From positions 2,294,001-2,358,000 of the forward strand of contig NZ_CP029008.1 in assembly GCF_024585165.1 (NCBI RefSeq): 64,000 nt of DNA. The letters run 5' to 3'. Positions within the stretch are counted from its first letter, which is position 1, and every line of letters begins with the position of its first letter. A program made the position numbers and the translations under genes. The stretch comes from Bradyrhizobium sp. WBOS07 (GTDB lineage Bacteria > Pseudomonadota > Alphaproteobacteria > Rhizobiales > Xanthobacteraceae). Shown one piece after another: positions 8,987 to 19,300 of the stretch. The notes under the pieces were generated by a model. It had not been told where the DNA came from and did not search any database. It saw only the letters and a program-made list of their open reading frames with translations.

Positions 8987-9940
8987 TCACGGAAACGCCA
9001 GCCGCCCCGTCTGGATCGCCCACATCACGCTGGTCAGCGTGACCACGGACGCGAAGGTCCCGAGCAGCACGGCGACGGAGGCGGATTCGATCCAGGCATC
9101 GTTCTGCCGGGCGATCACGAACACGTTCAGCGCCGGCGGCAGCGAGGCCATCAGCACGGCGGTGGCGGCCCAGGGCTGCGCGAACGGCCCGAACGCCAGC
9201 ATCAAGCCAAACGCCGCGAGCGGATGGAATAGCAGCTTGATCGCGACCACACCCGGCACCTCCCATGGGACGCGGTCGAACGGGCGCAGCGCCACGGTCA
9301 CACCGAGCACGAACAGCGCGGTCGGCGCCGCCGCGTTCTGCAGGAAGGTGATGGTGCGATCGAGCGCGACGGGAATCTCGATATGAAGGGCTGCGACGGC
9401 GGCGCCGAAGCAGGCCGACATGATCAGCGGGTTGAGCACGATCTGCTTCAGCACCACGCCGAAGGCGTGCACGATCGAGGGATGATCACGGTCGGACAGC
9501 TCGATCAGGAGCGGCACGACGGTGAACAGGAAGATGCTGTCGCAGCAGAAGATCAGTGCCGTCGGCGCCGCAGCCTTGCTGCCGAGCACGGCGAGCGCCA
9601 GGCCCGGCCCCATATAGCCGATATTGCCGTAGCCGCCGGACAGGCCGGCGAGCGTCGCCTCGCGCAATGTCAGCCGGCCGAAAACCTTGCCGACGACCAG
9701 CGCCAGGGTGAACGCGGCGACCGTGGACAGCGTGGTCGCGATCAGGAACGGCGGATTGTTCAATTCCGAGAACGGCGTCTTGGACATGATCGCGAACAGC
9801 AGCGCCGGCAGCGACACGTAGAGCAGGAAGAAGTTCATCCAGGCGAGGCCTGATTCCGGCAGGGATTTGACCTTGCCGCATGCGAAACCGACGAAGATCA
9901 AGCCAAAATATGGTAGCGCGAGATTGAGGATATCGACCAT
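8987..9940 (-). CDS. AEC-family (auxin efflux carrier type) permease
   Basis: 317 residues from the ATG at 9940, beginning MVDILNLALPYFGLIFVGF. About ten hydrophobic segments run in two halves around a central, less hydrophobic stretch (LIELSDRDHPSIVHAF). This is the layout of the AEC family, whose bacterial members export or import malonate and related anions. The motif GGYGNIGYMGPGL in the third or fourth helix is characteristic. The substrate is unknown. It diverges from hspQ, so the 106-base spacer probably contains both promoters. Confidence 0.85.
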   Translation of the reverse strand: MVDILNLALPYFGLIFVGFACGKVKSLPESGLAWMNFFLLYVSLPALLFAIMSKTPFSELNNPPFLIATTLSTVAAFTLALVVGKVFGRLTLREATLAGLSGGYGNIGYMGPGLALAVLGSKAAAPTALIFCCDSIFLFTVVPLLIELSDRDHPSIVHAFGVVLKQIVLNPLIMSACFGAAVAALHIEIPVALDRTITFLQNAAAPTALFVLGVTVALRPFDRVPWEVPGVVAIKLLFHPLAAFGLMLAFGPFAQPWAATAVLMASLPPALNVFVIARQNDAWIESASVAVLLGTFASVVTLTSVMWAIQTGRLAFP

Positions 9941-10046
9941 TGATGAAGTGTTTTCTGAAGACTTGGGGGCTATCTCCCCCTCAAGTGAACGCCAATTCCA
10001 GATCAGGCCACTAGCATCGGCCACAATCCTGGTCTATCGACGGGGA

Positions 10047-10379
10047 ATGATTAAAGCGCGGACCGCCAAATTCCAGATCGGACAGGTCGTGCGCCACCGG
10101 ATCTTCTCGTTCCGGGGCGTCATCTTCGACATCGATCCGGAATTCAACAACACCGAGGAGTGGTGGCTGTCGATCCCCGAGGAGGTGCGGCCCCACAAGG
10201 ATCAGCCGTTCTATCACCTGCTCGCGGAGAACGCTGAGTCGGAATACGTCGCCTATGTCTCCGAGCAGAACCTGCTGCCGGACGAGTCCGGCGAGCCGGT
10301 CCGGCATTCCCAAGTCGCCGAGATCTTCATCAAGAACAAGGATGGCGGCTACCGCCCGCGCAATCCGTCCCTGAATTGA
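10047..10379 (+). CDS. hspQ: Heat-shock protein HspQ
   Basis: 110 residues. HspQ is a small cytoplasmic protein known in enterics as a heat-induced modulator of Lon and of DnaA stability. Family hallmarks are FQIGQVVRHRIFSFRGVIFD at the N-terminus, WW at the position usual for the family (TEEWWLSIPEE), a QPFYHLL segment and a YVSEQNLLPD segment. The ATG is preceded by GGGGA. A strong bidirectional terminator follows. Confidence 0.93.
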   Translation: MIKARTAKFQIGQVVRHRIFSFRGVIFDIDPEFNNTEEWWLSIPEEVRPHKDQPFYHLLAENAESEYVAYVSEQNLLPDESGEPVRHSQVAEIFIKNKDGGYRPRNPSLN

Positions 10380-10405
10380 GTCGCTCCGACCGGCGACCGA
10401 CAAAC

Positions 10406-10434
10406 AAAAAGGCGCTCGAGACGAGCGCCTTTTT
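10406..10434. terminator. Bidirectional intrinsic terminator
   Basis: AAAAAGGCGCTCG (10406-10418) pairs with CGAGCGCCTTTTT (10422-10434) around a three-base loop. A tract on one side and T tract on the other serve both hspQ and the convergent ialB-like gene. Confidence 0.93.
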
Positions 10435-10456
10435 CATGTCCGGGATTTGGTCCCGA

Positions 10457-11263
10457 CTACTTCTGGCCAGCCGGCGGCGTGCCCTGCTGCTCGAGCTTCT
10501 TGCGCTGCTCCTCGGCCTTCTTCTGAAGCTCTTCCTGAAGCTTCTTCTGGGTTTCCTCGAACACCTTCGGATCGGTCGGCGGACCGTCATAGGCCTTCTG
10601 GAATTCGCCGGCGAGCGGCAGCGGCAGGGTCAGCGGCGCGCCATTGGCGTTGATCGCCTGCACAACGAGATTCTGGCCCTTCTTCATGTTGTTGATGAGC
10701 TCGGGCGTTGCCTCGTAGTCCGACATGCAGCCGTTCTGGAAGCAGATCACGTAGGGCTGCTGCAGCGGCGGGTTGTTGTCCACGATGATCCGGGTGCCGT
10801 GGACGAGCTGCATGCCGAGCGGCAGCGTCACGCGCAGGATCTTCTTGGGCTCGCCTTCCGGCTCGATGATCACGGCGGCGATGACCGGCTGGCCCGATTC
10901 GATGCGGCCGTCCTTGCCGGTAAAGCAGACCTGCTTGGCGTTGGCGTCCTGGCCCTTGAGGCAGAACTTGGTCCAGGGGGCATAGATCAGCTGGATCTGC
11001 TGATCGGCCGGCTGCGCCGCACCCTGCTGGCCGCCTTGGGCCGGCGGCTGCTGAGCCTGCGGGGATGCCGGGGCCGGAGCCTTCGGGGCGGCCTTCGGAG
11101 GGGCAGCTTTCGGGGCCGGAGTCGCCTTGGGCGCGGGCGCGCCGGGAGCCGGAGCGGGAGTTTGGGCCTCAGCGGTGAACGGGACGACCAACGCCGTCGC
11201 CGTCAACAAGGCGAGAATTCGCCCGCGCGGCCGGACGGACGCGGCCAAGTAACGGAAATTCAT
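10457..11263 (-). CDS. Invasion-associated locus B (IalB) family exported protein
   Basis: 268 residues. A signal peptide (LLTATALVVPFTAEA) is followed by a Pro/Ala/Lys-rich linker to about residue 85, then an IalB-type domain with four cysteines (FCLKGQ, VCFTG, VICFQNGC) and the phrase LPLGMQLVHGTRI. The C-terminus is a charged, probably helical tail rich in K, Q and E. IalB proteins are periplasmic or surface proteins named after Bartonella; their biochemical role in rhizobia is unknown. The domain call is firm, the function is not. Confidence 0.87.
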   Translation of the reverse strand: MNFRYLAASVRPRGRILALLTATALVVPFTAEAQTPAPAPGAPAPKATPAPKAAPPKAAPKAPAPASPQAQQPPAQGGQQGAAQPADQQIQLIYAPWTKFCLKGQDANAKQVCFTGKDGRIESGQPVIAAVIIEPEGEPKKILRVTLPLGMQLVHGTRIIVDNNPPLQQPYVICFQNGCMSDYEATPELINNMKKGQNLVVQAINANGAPLTLPLPLAGEFQKAYDGPPTDPKVFEETQKKLQEELQKKAEEQRKKLEQQGTPPAGQK

Positions 11264-11523
11264 TGCGGAAAACCCTTTCTGAACGGGAAGTGCCCGAACC
11301 GCTCCGAAGCGCCGAACCTGGCCGCCTTGGGCGCGGCTCTCTCCCCGTCAATTGAGGCGGATAAGTGACGGGCTCGACGCTCTTGCGCGATCGGGTGCCT
11401 TCTTAACGTGGCCGACGAAAAGATCAATGCCGACAAGCGCCTTTGGCCACATCCGCGGCTGCGTCCGGGGAAACTCCCTGTGATAGGATTCGGGGCACGC
11501 CGTCCTCGAATCAACCTGTGCCG

Positions 11524-13386
11524 ATGTTCATGTTCCAACGCCTTTTCGAGGGCCTCGGTGTCCGCCTTGGCGTCCTGATCCAGGCCTCTGCCCTTGCCCT
11601 GGGCTTGAGTGACGGAGCGTCGATGGGCGCGGCACGGGCCGAGGACGCCCATGCCATCGCCATGCACGGCAAGCCGGCGATGCCGGCCGATTTCGTCCAT
11701 ATGCCCTACGTCAACCCGGATGCGCCCAAGGGCGGCCGCTTGACCTGGGGCATGCTCGGGACCTTCGACAGCCTCAATCCCTTCATCGTCAAGGGGCTGG
11801 CCGTGCAGCAGATGCGCAGCTACGTGGTCGAGAGCCTGCTCGCGCGCGGCCATGACGAGCCGTTCACGCTCTATGGCCTGCTCGCCAGGAGCGTCGAAAC
11901 CAACGACGAGCGGAGCTTCGTCACGTTCCGTCTCGATCCGCGCGCCCGTTTCTCCGACGGCAAGCCGGTCGCGGCCGAGGACGTGCTGTTCTCCTGGCAG
12001 CTGCTGCGCGACCACGGCCGGCCGAACCACCGGCAATATTACACCAAGGCGGTCAAGGCCGAGGCGCTCGATCCCCTCACTGTCCGCTTCGACCTCGCCG
12101 GCGCCAACGATCGCGAGTTGCCGCTGATCCTCGGCCTGATGCCGATCCTGCCGAAGCATGCGGTCGACGTCGCAAGCTTCGAGGAGACGACGCTGACGAG
12201 CCCGATCGGCTCCGGCCCCTACCGCGTCACGGCGGTGAAGGCAGGCGCCAGCGTGACGCTGACCCGCAATCCCGATTATTGGGGCCGCGATCTGCCCATC
12301 AACCGCGGCCTCTACAATTTCGACGAGATCCGGCTCGACTATTTTCGCGAGGCCAACGGCCAGTTCGAAGCTTTCAAGCGCGGCCTCTACGATTTCCGCG
12401 TCGAGCACGAACCGCTGCGCTGGCACGACGGCTACGACTTTCCGGCCGTCAGAAGCGGCGATGTGGTCCGCGACACCGTGAAGCCGGGCTTGCCGCAGCC
12501 ATCCGAATTCCTGGTGTTCAACACGCGCCGCCCGATCTTCGCCGACATCCGCGTGCGCCAGGCGCTGACGCTGCTGTTCGATTTCGAGCTGGTCAACCGC
12601 AATTACTTCTTCGGGCTCTATTCGCGCGCTGCCGGCTATTTCGCTGGCTCGGACCTGTCGGCCTATGGCCGCCCGGCGGACGGACGGGAACGTGAGCTGC
12701 TCCAGCCGTTCGCCGCCCGAATTCCGTCCGACATCATGGACGGCAGCTACCGCCTTCCCGCGACCGACGGTTCGGGACGCGACCGCACCACGCTGCGCGC
12801 GGCGCTGAAGCTGTTGTCCGAGGCTGGCTACGATCTCGACGGCACGGTGCTGCGCAACCGCGCGACGCGAGCGCCCTTCAGCTTCGAGATCCTGGTCACG
12901 ACCCGCGACCAGGAGCGTATCGCATTGGCGTTCCAGCGCGACCTCAAGCGCGCCGGAATCGAGCCGAGCGTGCGCTCGGTCGATCCCGTGCAATTCGACC
13001 AGCGCCGGCTCGCTTACGAATTCGACATGATCCAGAACCGCTGGGACCAGTCGCTCTCGCCCGGCAACGAGCAATATTTCTACTGGGGCAGTGCGGCCGC
13101 CGACAATCCCGGGACCCGCAATTACATGGGCGCCAGGGATCCGGCGGTCGATGCCATGATCGCCGCCCTGCTCGAGGCCCGTGAACATACGGATTTCGTC
13201 TCCTCGGTGCGGGCGCTCGACCGCGCTTTGATCTCGGGCTTCTACACAATCCCTCTGTTTAACGTATCCGAGCAATGGATCGCGCGCTGGAATCGGATAG
13301 AACGACCCAAGGCCACCTCGCTCTCGGGCTATTTGCCGGAGACCTGGTGGGCGAAGGGGCAGAAGCAAGCCACTGAAGCAAAGTGA
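11524..13386 (+). CDS. Periplasmic peptide-binding protein of an ABC importer (SBP family 5)
   Basis: 620 residues from the ATG at 11524; a second ATG lies two codons on, and a GTG at 11518 is possible. The signal peptide is followed by KGGRLTWGMLGTFDSLNPF, the usual opening of family-5 binding proteins. Conserved segments include RARFSDGKPVAAEDVLFSW, GSGPYRV and LLFDFE. The length and the GPYR..NPDYWGRDLP pattern match the YejA-type oligopeptide binders. No permease or ATPase gene is nearby. The next gene starts only four bases after its stop, so it is co-transcribed with the AMP-binding-like gene, an unusual pairing. Confidence 0.87.
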   Translation: MFMFQRLFEGLGVRLGVLIQASALALGLSDGASMGAARAEDAHAIAMHGKPAMPADFVHMPYVNPDAPKGGRLTWGMLGTFDSLNPFIVKGLAVQQMRSYVVESLLARGHDEPFTLYGLLARSVETNDERSFVTFRLDPRARFSDGKPVAAEDVLFSWQLLRDHGRPNHRQYYTKAVKAEALDPLTVRFDLAGANDRELPLILGLMPILPKHAVDVASFEETTLTSPIGSGPYRVTAVKAGASVTLTRNPDYWGRDLPINRGLYNFDEIRLDYFREANGQFEAFKRGLYDFRVEHEPLRWHDGYDFPAVRSGDVVRDTVKPGLPQPSEFLVFNTRRPIFADIRVRQALTLLFDFELVNRNYFFGLYSRAAGYFAGSDLSAYGRPADGRERELLQPFAARIPSDIMDGSYRLPATDGSGRDRTTLRAALKLLSEAGYDLDGTVLRNRATRAPFSFEILVTTRDQERIALAFQRDLKRAGIEPSVRSVDPVQFDQRRLAYEFDMIQNRWDQSLSPGNEQYFYWGSAAADNPGTRNYMGARDPAVDAMIAALLEAREHTDFVSSVRALDRALISGFYTIPLFNVSEQWIARWNRIERPKATSLSGYLPETWWAKGQKQATEAK

Positions 13387-13390
13387 CGTC

Positions 13391-14893
13391 GTGAACCAGC
13401 CAGCCGTATCGCCGACGCTCGACACGCTGTTTCAGCGCACGCTGATCCGGCAGCCGCATGCGACCGCGCTGCTCGATCCCCTCAACAAGGCACGCATCAC
13501 CGGGCACCAGCCGCGGCGGATGACCTATGCCGAGGCCGACACCGCCATCGAGGCGCTGTCGGCATATTTCGTCGAATCGGGCCTGCCGGCCAATTCCGTC
13601 ATCGCGATCCAGCTGCCCAACACGGTCGAGTTCGTGCTGACGGTGCTCGCCGCCCATCGCGCCGGTCTCGTCGTCGCCGTGCTGCCGCTGCTCTGGCGCC
13701 ATGCGGAACTGACCGCGGCGCTCAATCGCACCGCGGCCCGTGCCATCGTCACCATGAGCAAGGTCGACGGCACCAGCTATGCCGACCTCGCGATGCATGC
13801 GGCCGCCGAAGCCTTCTCGATCCGTCACGTCTGCGGCTTCGGAGAAGACCTGCCCGAAGGCATGGCCTCGCTCGACGACGTGCTTGCCCGCCCGCCCGGC
13901 ACCACGCGCGCCGTGATCCAGGACGGCCGCAAGGCGGCGATGATCTCCTTCGACGTCACCGCGGAAGGCTTTCGTCCGGTGCCGCGGCCGCATTTCAGCC
14001 TGATCGCCGGCGGGCTCGCGATGTCGCTGGAAGCCGACATCCGGCAAGGCGCGACATTGATGGCGGCGTTCGCGCCGATGTCGTTCGCCGGCCTCGCCTC
14101 CTCGCTCGCTGTTTGGCTGCTCTCCGGCGGCGCGCTGGCGCTGCATCATCCCTTCGAGGTCGAGGTGCTGGAGCAGCAGATCAACGAGCATGATTGCGAG
14201 GTGCTGATCGCGCCGGCGCAGCTGGCCTTGCGGCTCGGCGATTCCGACCTGGCGGCTCGGATGCCATCCTTGCGCAACGTCATCGGCCTGTGGCGCGCGC
14301 CGGAGCAGGTGGCTGCGAGCGATGCCTGGATCGCCCCGCATGCGCCGCTGACCGACGTCTATCTGTTCGGCGAGGCAGGCCTGTTCGGCGCCCGCCGCGG
14401 CGAGGATGGCATGCCGGTCGCGGTGATGCCCGGGCCGCACGGCGCTCCGCGCGAGCAATCCGGCTCCTCCATCGCCGGCGAGAGCCTGCTGACGCCGAAG
14501 GGCACGCTCGGCCTGCGCGGCGCGATGGTGCCGATCGCGGCCTACGCCCCGCCGCAGCCGGTCGGGGAGACCCTGACGGCGCAGCCGCCGCGCGACTATG
14601 TCGACACCGGCTATGCCGCGCGGATCGACCGCCCGAGCGGTGCAATCTGCATCACCGCGCCGCCCTCCGGCATCATGGCCGTCGGCGGCTACCGCTTCCT
14701 CTCCAACGATTTGCAGGAATGGGCCCGCCGGCTCGGCCAGGGCGCCCTCCTCACGGCGCTGCCCGACCGCCTCTCCGGCCACAGGCTCGCCGGACGCGCC
14801 CAGGACAACGCCCGCGCCCGCGAGGCGCTCAGCGAGCTCGGGCTTAACCCTCTGATGGTCGAAGCTTTTCGCGATCGCTCCGGGCCGGTCTAG
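13391..14893 (+). CDS. AMP-binding (ANL-superfamily) protein with degenerate active site
   Basis: 500 residues starting at GTG. The fold of acyl-CoA synthetases is recognisable: MTYAEADTAIEALSAYF near the N-terminus, VIAIQLPNTVEFVLTVLAAHRAGLVVAVLPLLWR, and a hinge-like DYVDTGYAARID near residue 400. The phosphate-binding loop, normally YTSGTTGxPKG, is replaced by ISFDVTAEGFRPVPR, and the A5 YGxTE motif reads YLFGEAG. The C-terminal catalytic lysine is not evident. It may be a non-catalytic binding protein or a divergent ligase. It is co-transcribed with the peptide-binding protein gene upstream. Confidence 0.75.
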   Translation: MNQPAVSPTLDTLFQRTLIRQPHATALLDPLNKARITGHQPRRMTYAEADTAIEALSAYFVESGLPANSVIAIQLPNTVEFVLTVLAAHRAGLVVAVLPLLWRHAELTAALNRTAARAIVTMSKVDGTSYADLAMHAAAEAFSIRHVCGFGEDLPEGMASLDDVLARPPGTTRAVIQDGRKAAMISFDVTAEGFRPVPRPHFSLIAGGLAMSLEADIRQGATLMAAFAPMSFAGLASSLAVWLLSGGALALHHPFEVEVLEQQINEHDCEVLIAPAQLALRLGDSDLAARMPSLRNVIGLWRAPEQVAASDAWIAPHAPLTDVYLFGEAGLFGARRGEDGMPVAVMPGPHGAPREQSGSSIAGESLLTPKGTLGLRGAMVPIAAYAPPQPVGETLTAQPPRDYVDTGYAARIDRPSGAICITAPPSGIMAVGGYRFLSNDLQEWARRLGQGALLTALPDRLSGHRLAGRAQDNARAREALSELGLNPLMVEAFRDRSGPV

Positions 14894-14979
14894 GCGCAGT
14901 TTCGCCGGATATGTTGACGCCGCATTAAGGCGGCCAAACTAGATTGCGCGGCATCTGTTGCGTCATCAGAGTTTGTCGA

Positions 14980-16203
14980 ATGTCCCAGGCGGGCCCGATC
15001 CTCTTTGTGTCCAATGCCGATCGGCCGCGCTTCGTTGGGGCACTGGACGAGGCCCGGCTGTTTCCCGTGGTCGACACCGACTGGGCCGGCGCGGCACGCG
15101 CGGTCGATGAGGTGCAGCCGGCCGCGATACTCGCCGCGATGCATGGCGGACACGAGCCGCATATGGCCGCGCTCTCCAGGAAGATCGCCGACCAATCGCC
15201 CTACCTTCCGTTCGTCGTCGTGGATGCGGCGGGCACGCTGCCTCATAACGCCCTGCCCTTCTCCTCGCGCGGCGGCAACCCCGACCGCCTAATCGCACGG
15301 CTTCGCGCCGCGCTGCGCGTGCGCACGCTCCATGCCACCGTGCTGCGCCGGCTACCCGAGGTGAAAGTCGCACTGCCGCAAGGTGACCCTGCCCGCGATG
15401 CCACCGTGCTCCTGATCGGCCGCGGCGCCGCCTACCCCGCGTTGTCCGTCGCGCTCGGCGAACGCGTCGGCGTCGTCGGCGCGCTCTCGATCGAGGCCGC
15501 CGCGAAGCATCTCAACACCCGGGACCTCGACGGCGTGGTCCTCGCCGAGGGCTTTACGGCGCGCGTCACCGACGCCTTTCTCACGGTGCTCGCCGAGGAC
15601 ACCCGCTTCCGCAGCCTGCCGGTCGTCGTCACCGCGCACCAGCTGACGCAAACCTACGATCTGCCCAATCTGGAGCTGATCCCGGGCGAGCCGGCCAAGG
15701 TCGCCGCCAACGCGTTACCCCTGATCCGCCAGCACGCGATGGAAGCGCAGTTGAGCCGCACCTTGCGTTCGATCGATGCCGGCGGCTGGCTCGATCCGCG
15801 CAGCGGCCTGCTCACGGCGGAAGCCTTCGCCCGGGATTTTGCCAAGGCGGTCGAGCAGGCGCTGGCCCGCGGCGGCGGTCTGTCCGTCGCGCGTTTCGCC
15901 TTCGACCCCGGCAATTCCCGCGCCCAGCTCGACGCCGCGCGCATCCTCAGCCGCCTGATGCGGCAGATGGATTTCGGCACGGCGCAGAGGGACGGCTCGG
16001 TCATCGTCGTGTTCGCGGAGACCGACTTCCGCACGGCCCATATGATCGCGCGGCGTCTGTCGGCGGTGATGCGGCATACTTCCAACGGCAAGCACGAGAT
16101 GCGCAGCGACCCCGTCGTCAGCGTGGACTCGCTGTCGCCCTCGGATACGGCAAGATCGCTGCTGGCGCGGCTGTCGGCGGATGCGTCAAGGGCGGCGTCG
16201 TAA
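14980..16203 (+). CDS. Response-regulator-like protein with degenerate GGDEF domain
   Basis: 407 residues from the ATG at 14980. Two REC-like halves are suggested by GPILFVSNADRPRFVGALDEA (residues 5-25) and by DATVLLIGRGAAYPALSVAL (around 145). A GGDEF-type fold opens with LDPRSGLLTAEAFARDFAKAV. Where the GGDEF catalytic motif should stand the sequence reads DGSVIVVFAETDF, so cyclic-di-GMP synthesis is not expected. The phosphoacceptor aspartates also look altered. It is likely a regulatory or scaffold protein related to PleD. The gene lies 87 bases after the AMP-binding-like gene. Confidence 0.65.
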   Translation: MSQAGPILFVSNADRPRFVGALDEARLFPVVDTDWAGAARAVDEVQPAAILAAMHGGHEPHMAALSRKIADQSPYLPFVVVDAAGTLPHNALPFSSRGGNPDRLIARLRAALRVRTLHATVLRRLPEVKVALPQGDPARDATVLLIGRGAAYPALSVALGERVGVVGALSIEAAAKHLNTRDLDGVVLAEGFTARVTDAFLTVLAEDTRFRSLPVVVTAHQLTQTYDLPNLELIPGEPAKVAANALPLIRQHAMEAQLSRTLRSIDAGGWLDPRSGLLTAEAFARDFAKAVEQALARGGGLSVARFAFDPGNSRAQLDAARILSRLMRQMDFGTAQRDGSVIVVFAETDFRTAHMIARRLSAVMRHTSNGKHEMRSDPVVSVDSLSPSDTARSLLARLSADASRAAS

Positions 16204-16218
16204 TCACGACCTCGCTGC

Positions 16219-16310
16219 CGTAGGATGGGCAAAGGCGCACTTGCGCCGTGCCCACCAGCTTTCCCTGACGACAGAATTCGTGGGCACGCTTCGCTTTGCC
16301 CGCCCTACGA
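16219..16310. repeat. Dispersed inverted repeat (family B, second copy)
   Basis: CGTAGGATGGGCAAAGGCGC at one end mirrors GCTTTGCCCGCCCTACG at the other, with GTGCCCACCAG and CGTGGGCACG inside. It is the same family as 4799-4877 with a longer loop. It lies between the degenerate GGDEF gene and the convergent mfd. Confidence 0.8.
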
Positions 16311-16325
16311 CATCTCGCCCCGCCC

Positions 16326-19300
16326 TCACGCCGCCTTCTTGCTCTCCGCGAGCTGGGCCAACTGACGCATGATCTCCGTCGTGCCCGCAAGCCGCTCTTC
16401 CGGGGTCTCCCAATCCTGCAGGAACACCACCTTCATGTCGGGCCGCACCTTGGCGGCCTGGCCGTAGCTGCGGATGAAGCTGACGAGGCGATCGGGATGG
16501 GCGAAGGAATTGTCGCGGAAGACGATGACGGCGCCCTTCGGGCCGGCGTCAATCTTCTCGACATTGGCCCTGCGGCAGAACGCCTTGATCGCGGCGACCT
16601 TGAACAGGTAGCGCACCTCGTCGGGCAGCACGCCGAAGCGGTCACGCATCTCCGCGCCAAAATTCTCGATCTCCTCCTCGGTGTCGAGATCGGCGAGGCG
16701 CCGGTACAGCGACAGCCGCACCGAGAGATCGCCGACATAGTCCTCCGGAATCAGCACGGGCATGCCGATGGTGATCTGCGGCGACCAGCGGTCGGCGGCA
16801 GGCTCGGAGACGCCGGCCTTGAGGTTGACGATCGCCTCCTCCAGCATCGACTGATAGAGCTCGAAGCCGACCTCCTTGATGTGGCCCGACTGCTCCTCGC
16901 CGAGCAGGTTGCCGGCGCCGCGGATGTCGAGATCGTGGGAAGCGAGCTGGAAGCCGGCGCCGAGCGTCTCCAGCGATTGCAGCACGGTGAGCCGGCGCTC
17001 GGCCTGCGCCGTGATCTTCTGCTGCGCCGGCAGCGTGAACAGCGCATAGGCGCGCAGCTTGGAGCGGCCGACGCGGCCGCGCAGCTGATAGAGCTGGGCG
17101 AGGCCGAACATGTCGGCGCGGTGCACGATCAGGGTGTTGGCGTTGGGAATGTCGAGGCCGGATTCCACGATCGTGGTCGACAGCAGAATGTCGAACTTGC
17201 CGTCGTAGAACGCGGTCATGATGTCCTCGATCACCGCGGGCGGCATCTGGCCGTGCGCGACCGCGACCTTCATCTCCGGCACGTTCTTGTCGAGGAAGTC
17301 CTTGACCTCGGCGAGGTCGTCGATGCGCGGCACGACGTAGAACGCCTGGCCGCCGCGATAGCGCTCGCGCAGCAAGGCCTCGCGGATCATCAGCGGATCG
17401 TGCGGAGCGACGAAGGTGCGCACCGCGAGCCGGTCCACCGGGGGCGAGGCGATGATCGAGAGCTCGCGCACGCCGGTAAGCGCCAGTTGCAGCGTGCGCG
17501 GGATCGGCGTCGCCGACAGCGTCAGCACGTGCACCTCGGAGCGGAGCGCCTTAAGCCGCTCCTTGTGGGTGACGCCAAAATGCTGCTCCTCGTCGACGAT
17601 CACGAGGCCGAGGTCGCGGAATTTGATCGCCTTGCCGAGCAGCGCGTGGGTGCCGACGACGATATCGACCGAGCCGTCGGCGATGCCCTTCTTGACCTGG
17701 TTCAGCTCCTTGGTCGGGATCAGGCGCGAAGCCTGCGCCACGTTGACCGGGAAGCCCTTGAAGCGCTCGGTGAAGGTCTTGGCGTGCTGGCGCGCCAGCA
17801 GCGTGGTCGGCACCACGACCGCGACCTGCTTGCCTTCGAGCGCGACGGCAAACGCCGCGCGCAAGGCCACCTCGGTCTTGCCGAAGCCGACGTCGCCGCA
17901 GATCAGCCGGTCCATGGGGCGGCCGAGCTCGAGGTCCTTCAGCGTGGCTTCGATGGCCCCGAGCTGGTCCTCGGTCTCGTCATAGGGGAAGCGTGCGCAG
18001 AACTCGTCGTAGAGGCCGGGTTGCACCGGCAGCTTGGGTGCCTCGTGCAGATGGCGCGCGGCCGCGATCTTGATCAATTCGCCGGCGATCTCGCGGATGC
18101 GGTTCTTGAGCTTGGCCTTGCGGGTCTGCCAGCCGCCGCCGCCCAGCCGGTCCAGCTCGACACTGGTCTGGTCGGAGCCGTAGCGCGACAGCAGCTCGAT
18201 GTTCTCGACCGGCAGGAACAGCTTCGTCTCGGCGGCATAATGCAGCTCGAGGCAGTCGTGCGGCGCGCCGGCGACGTCGAGCGTCTGCAGGCCGATGAAG
18301 CGGCCGATGCCATGGTCGACATGGACGACGATGTCGCCGGCGGCAAGGCTCGTCACCTCCGAGATGAAATTGTCGAGCTTGCGGCTCGCCTTGCGCGGCC
18401 GCACCAGGCGGTCGCCCAGAATGTCCTGCTCGCTGATGACAGCGATCTCGTCGGTCTCAAAACCGCTCTCCAGGCCGAGCACCGCGAGCATGGTCTCGTT
18501 GCGCGGGGTCGCCTGCACGGTGCGCCAGGAATTGACGCTGGTGGTGTGGGCCAGCTTGTGGTCGCGCAGCATCGAGGCCATGCGGTCGCGCGAGCCTTCG
18601 CTCCACAGCGCGATCACCACCTTCTTGCGCTGGGCCTGCAGCGCCATGACGTGGCCGACCACGGTTTCGAACACGTTGATTTTGGCATCGTTGCGCTCCG
18701 GCGCGAAGTCGCGGCCCTTGCGCGCGCCGGCGTCGACGACACCCGTTCCGTCAGCCGGAACCGAGAACTGCGTCAACCGCACCAGCGGCATCTCGCTCTC
18801 GCGCTTGGTCCATTCCTCGCCGGTGAGATACAGCCGGTCCGGCGGCAGGGGCTTATAGATCGCGCCGCCTGCGGGATGCTCCATCGCGTCGCGCCGGGCC
18901 TCGTAATAGTCCTGGATCTGCTTGAAGCGCTCGCGGACGGCATCCTCGGCCTGCGGCTCGATCGCGATCGGCGCGCCTTGCAGATAGTCGAACAGCGTGT
19001 CCATGCGGTCCTGGAACAGCGGCAGCCAGTGCTCCATGCCCGGGTGGCGGCGGCCTTCGCTGACCGCCTCATACAGCGCATCGTCGCGCTCGGGCGCGCC
19101 GAACTCGGCGACGTAGCCCATGCGAAAGCGGCGGATGGTATCGGTGACCAGCTGGAATTCCGAGACCGGCACGAGGTCGAGCGCGCGCATGTCGAGCAGC
19201 GTGCGCTGGGTCTCGGCGTCGAAGGAGCGGATCGATTCCAGGCTGTCGCCGAAGAAATCGAAGCGGACCGGCTGCTCGAGGCCGGCCGGAAACAGATCGA

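Noticed and set aside
11260..13425. A 721-codon minus-strand frame across the peptide-binding protein gene
   Set aside because: Antisense to a protein with signal peptide and family-5 motifs.
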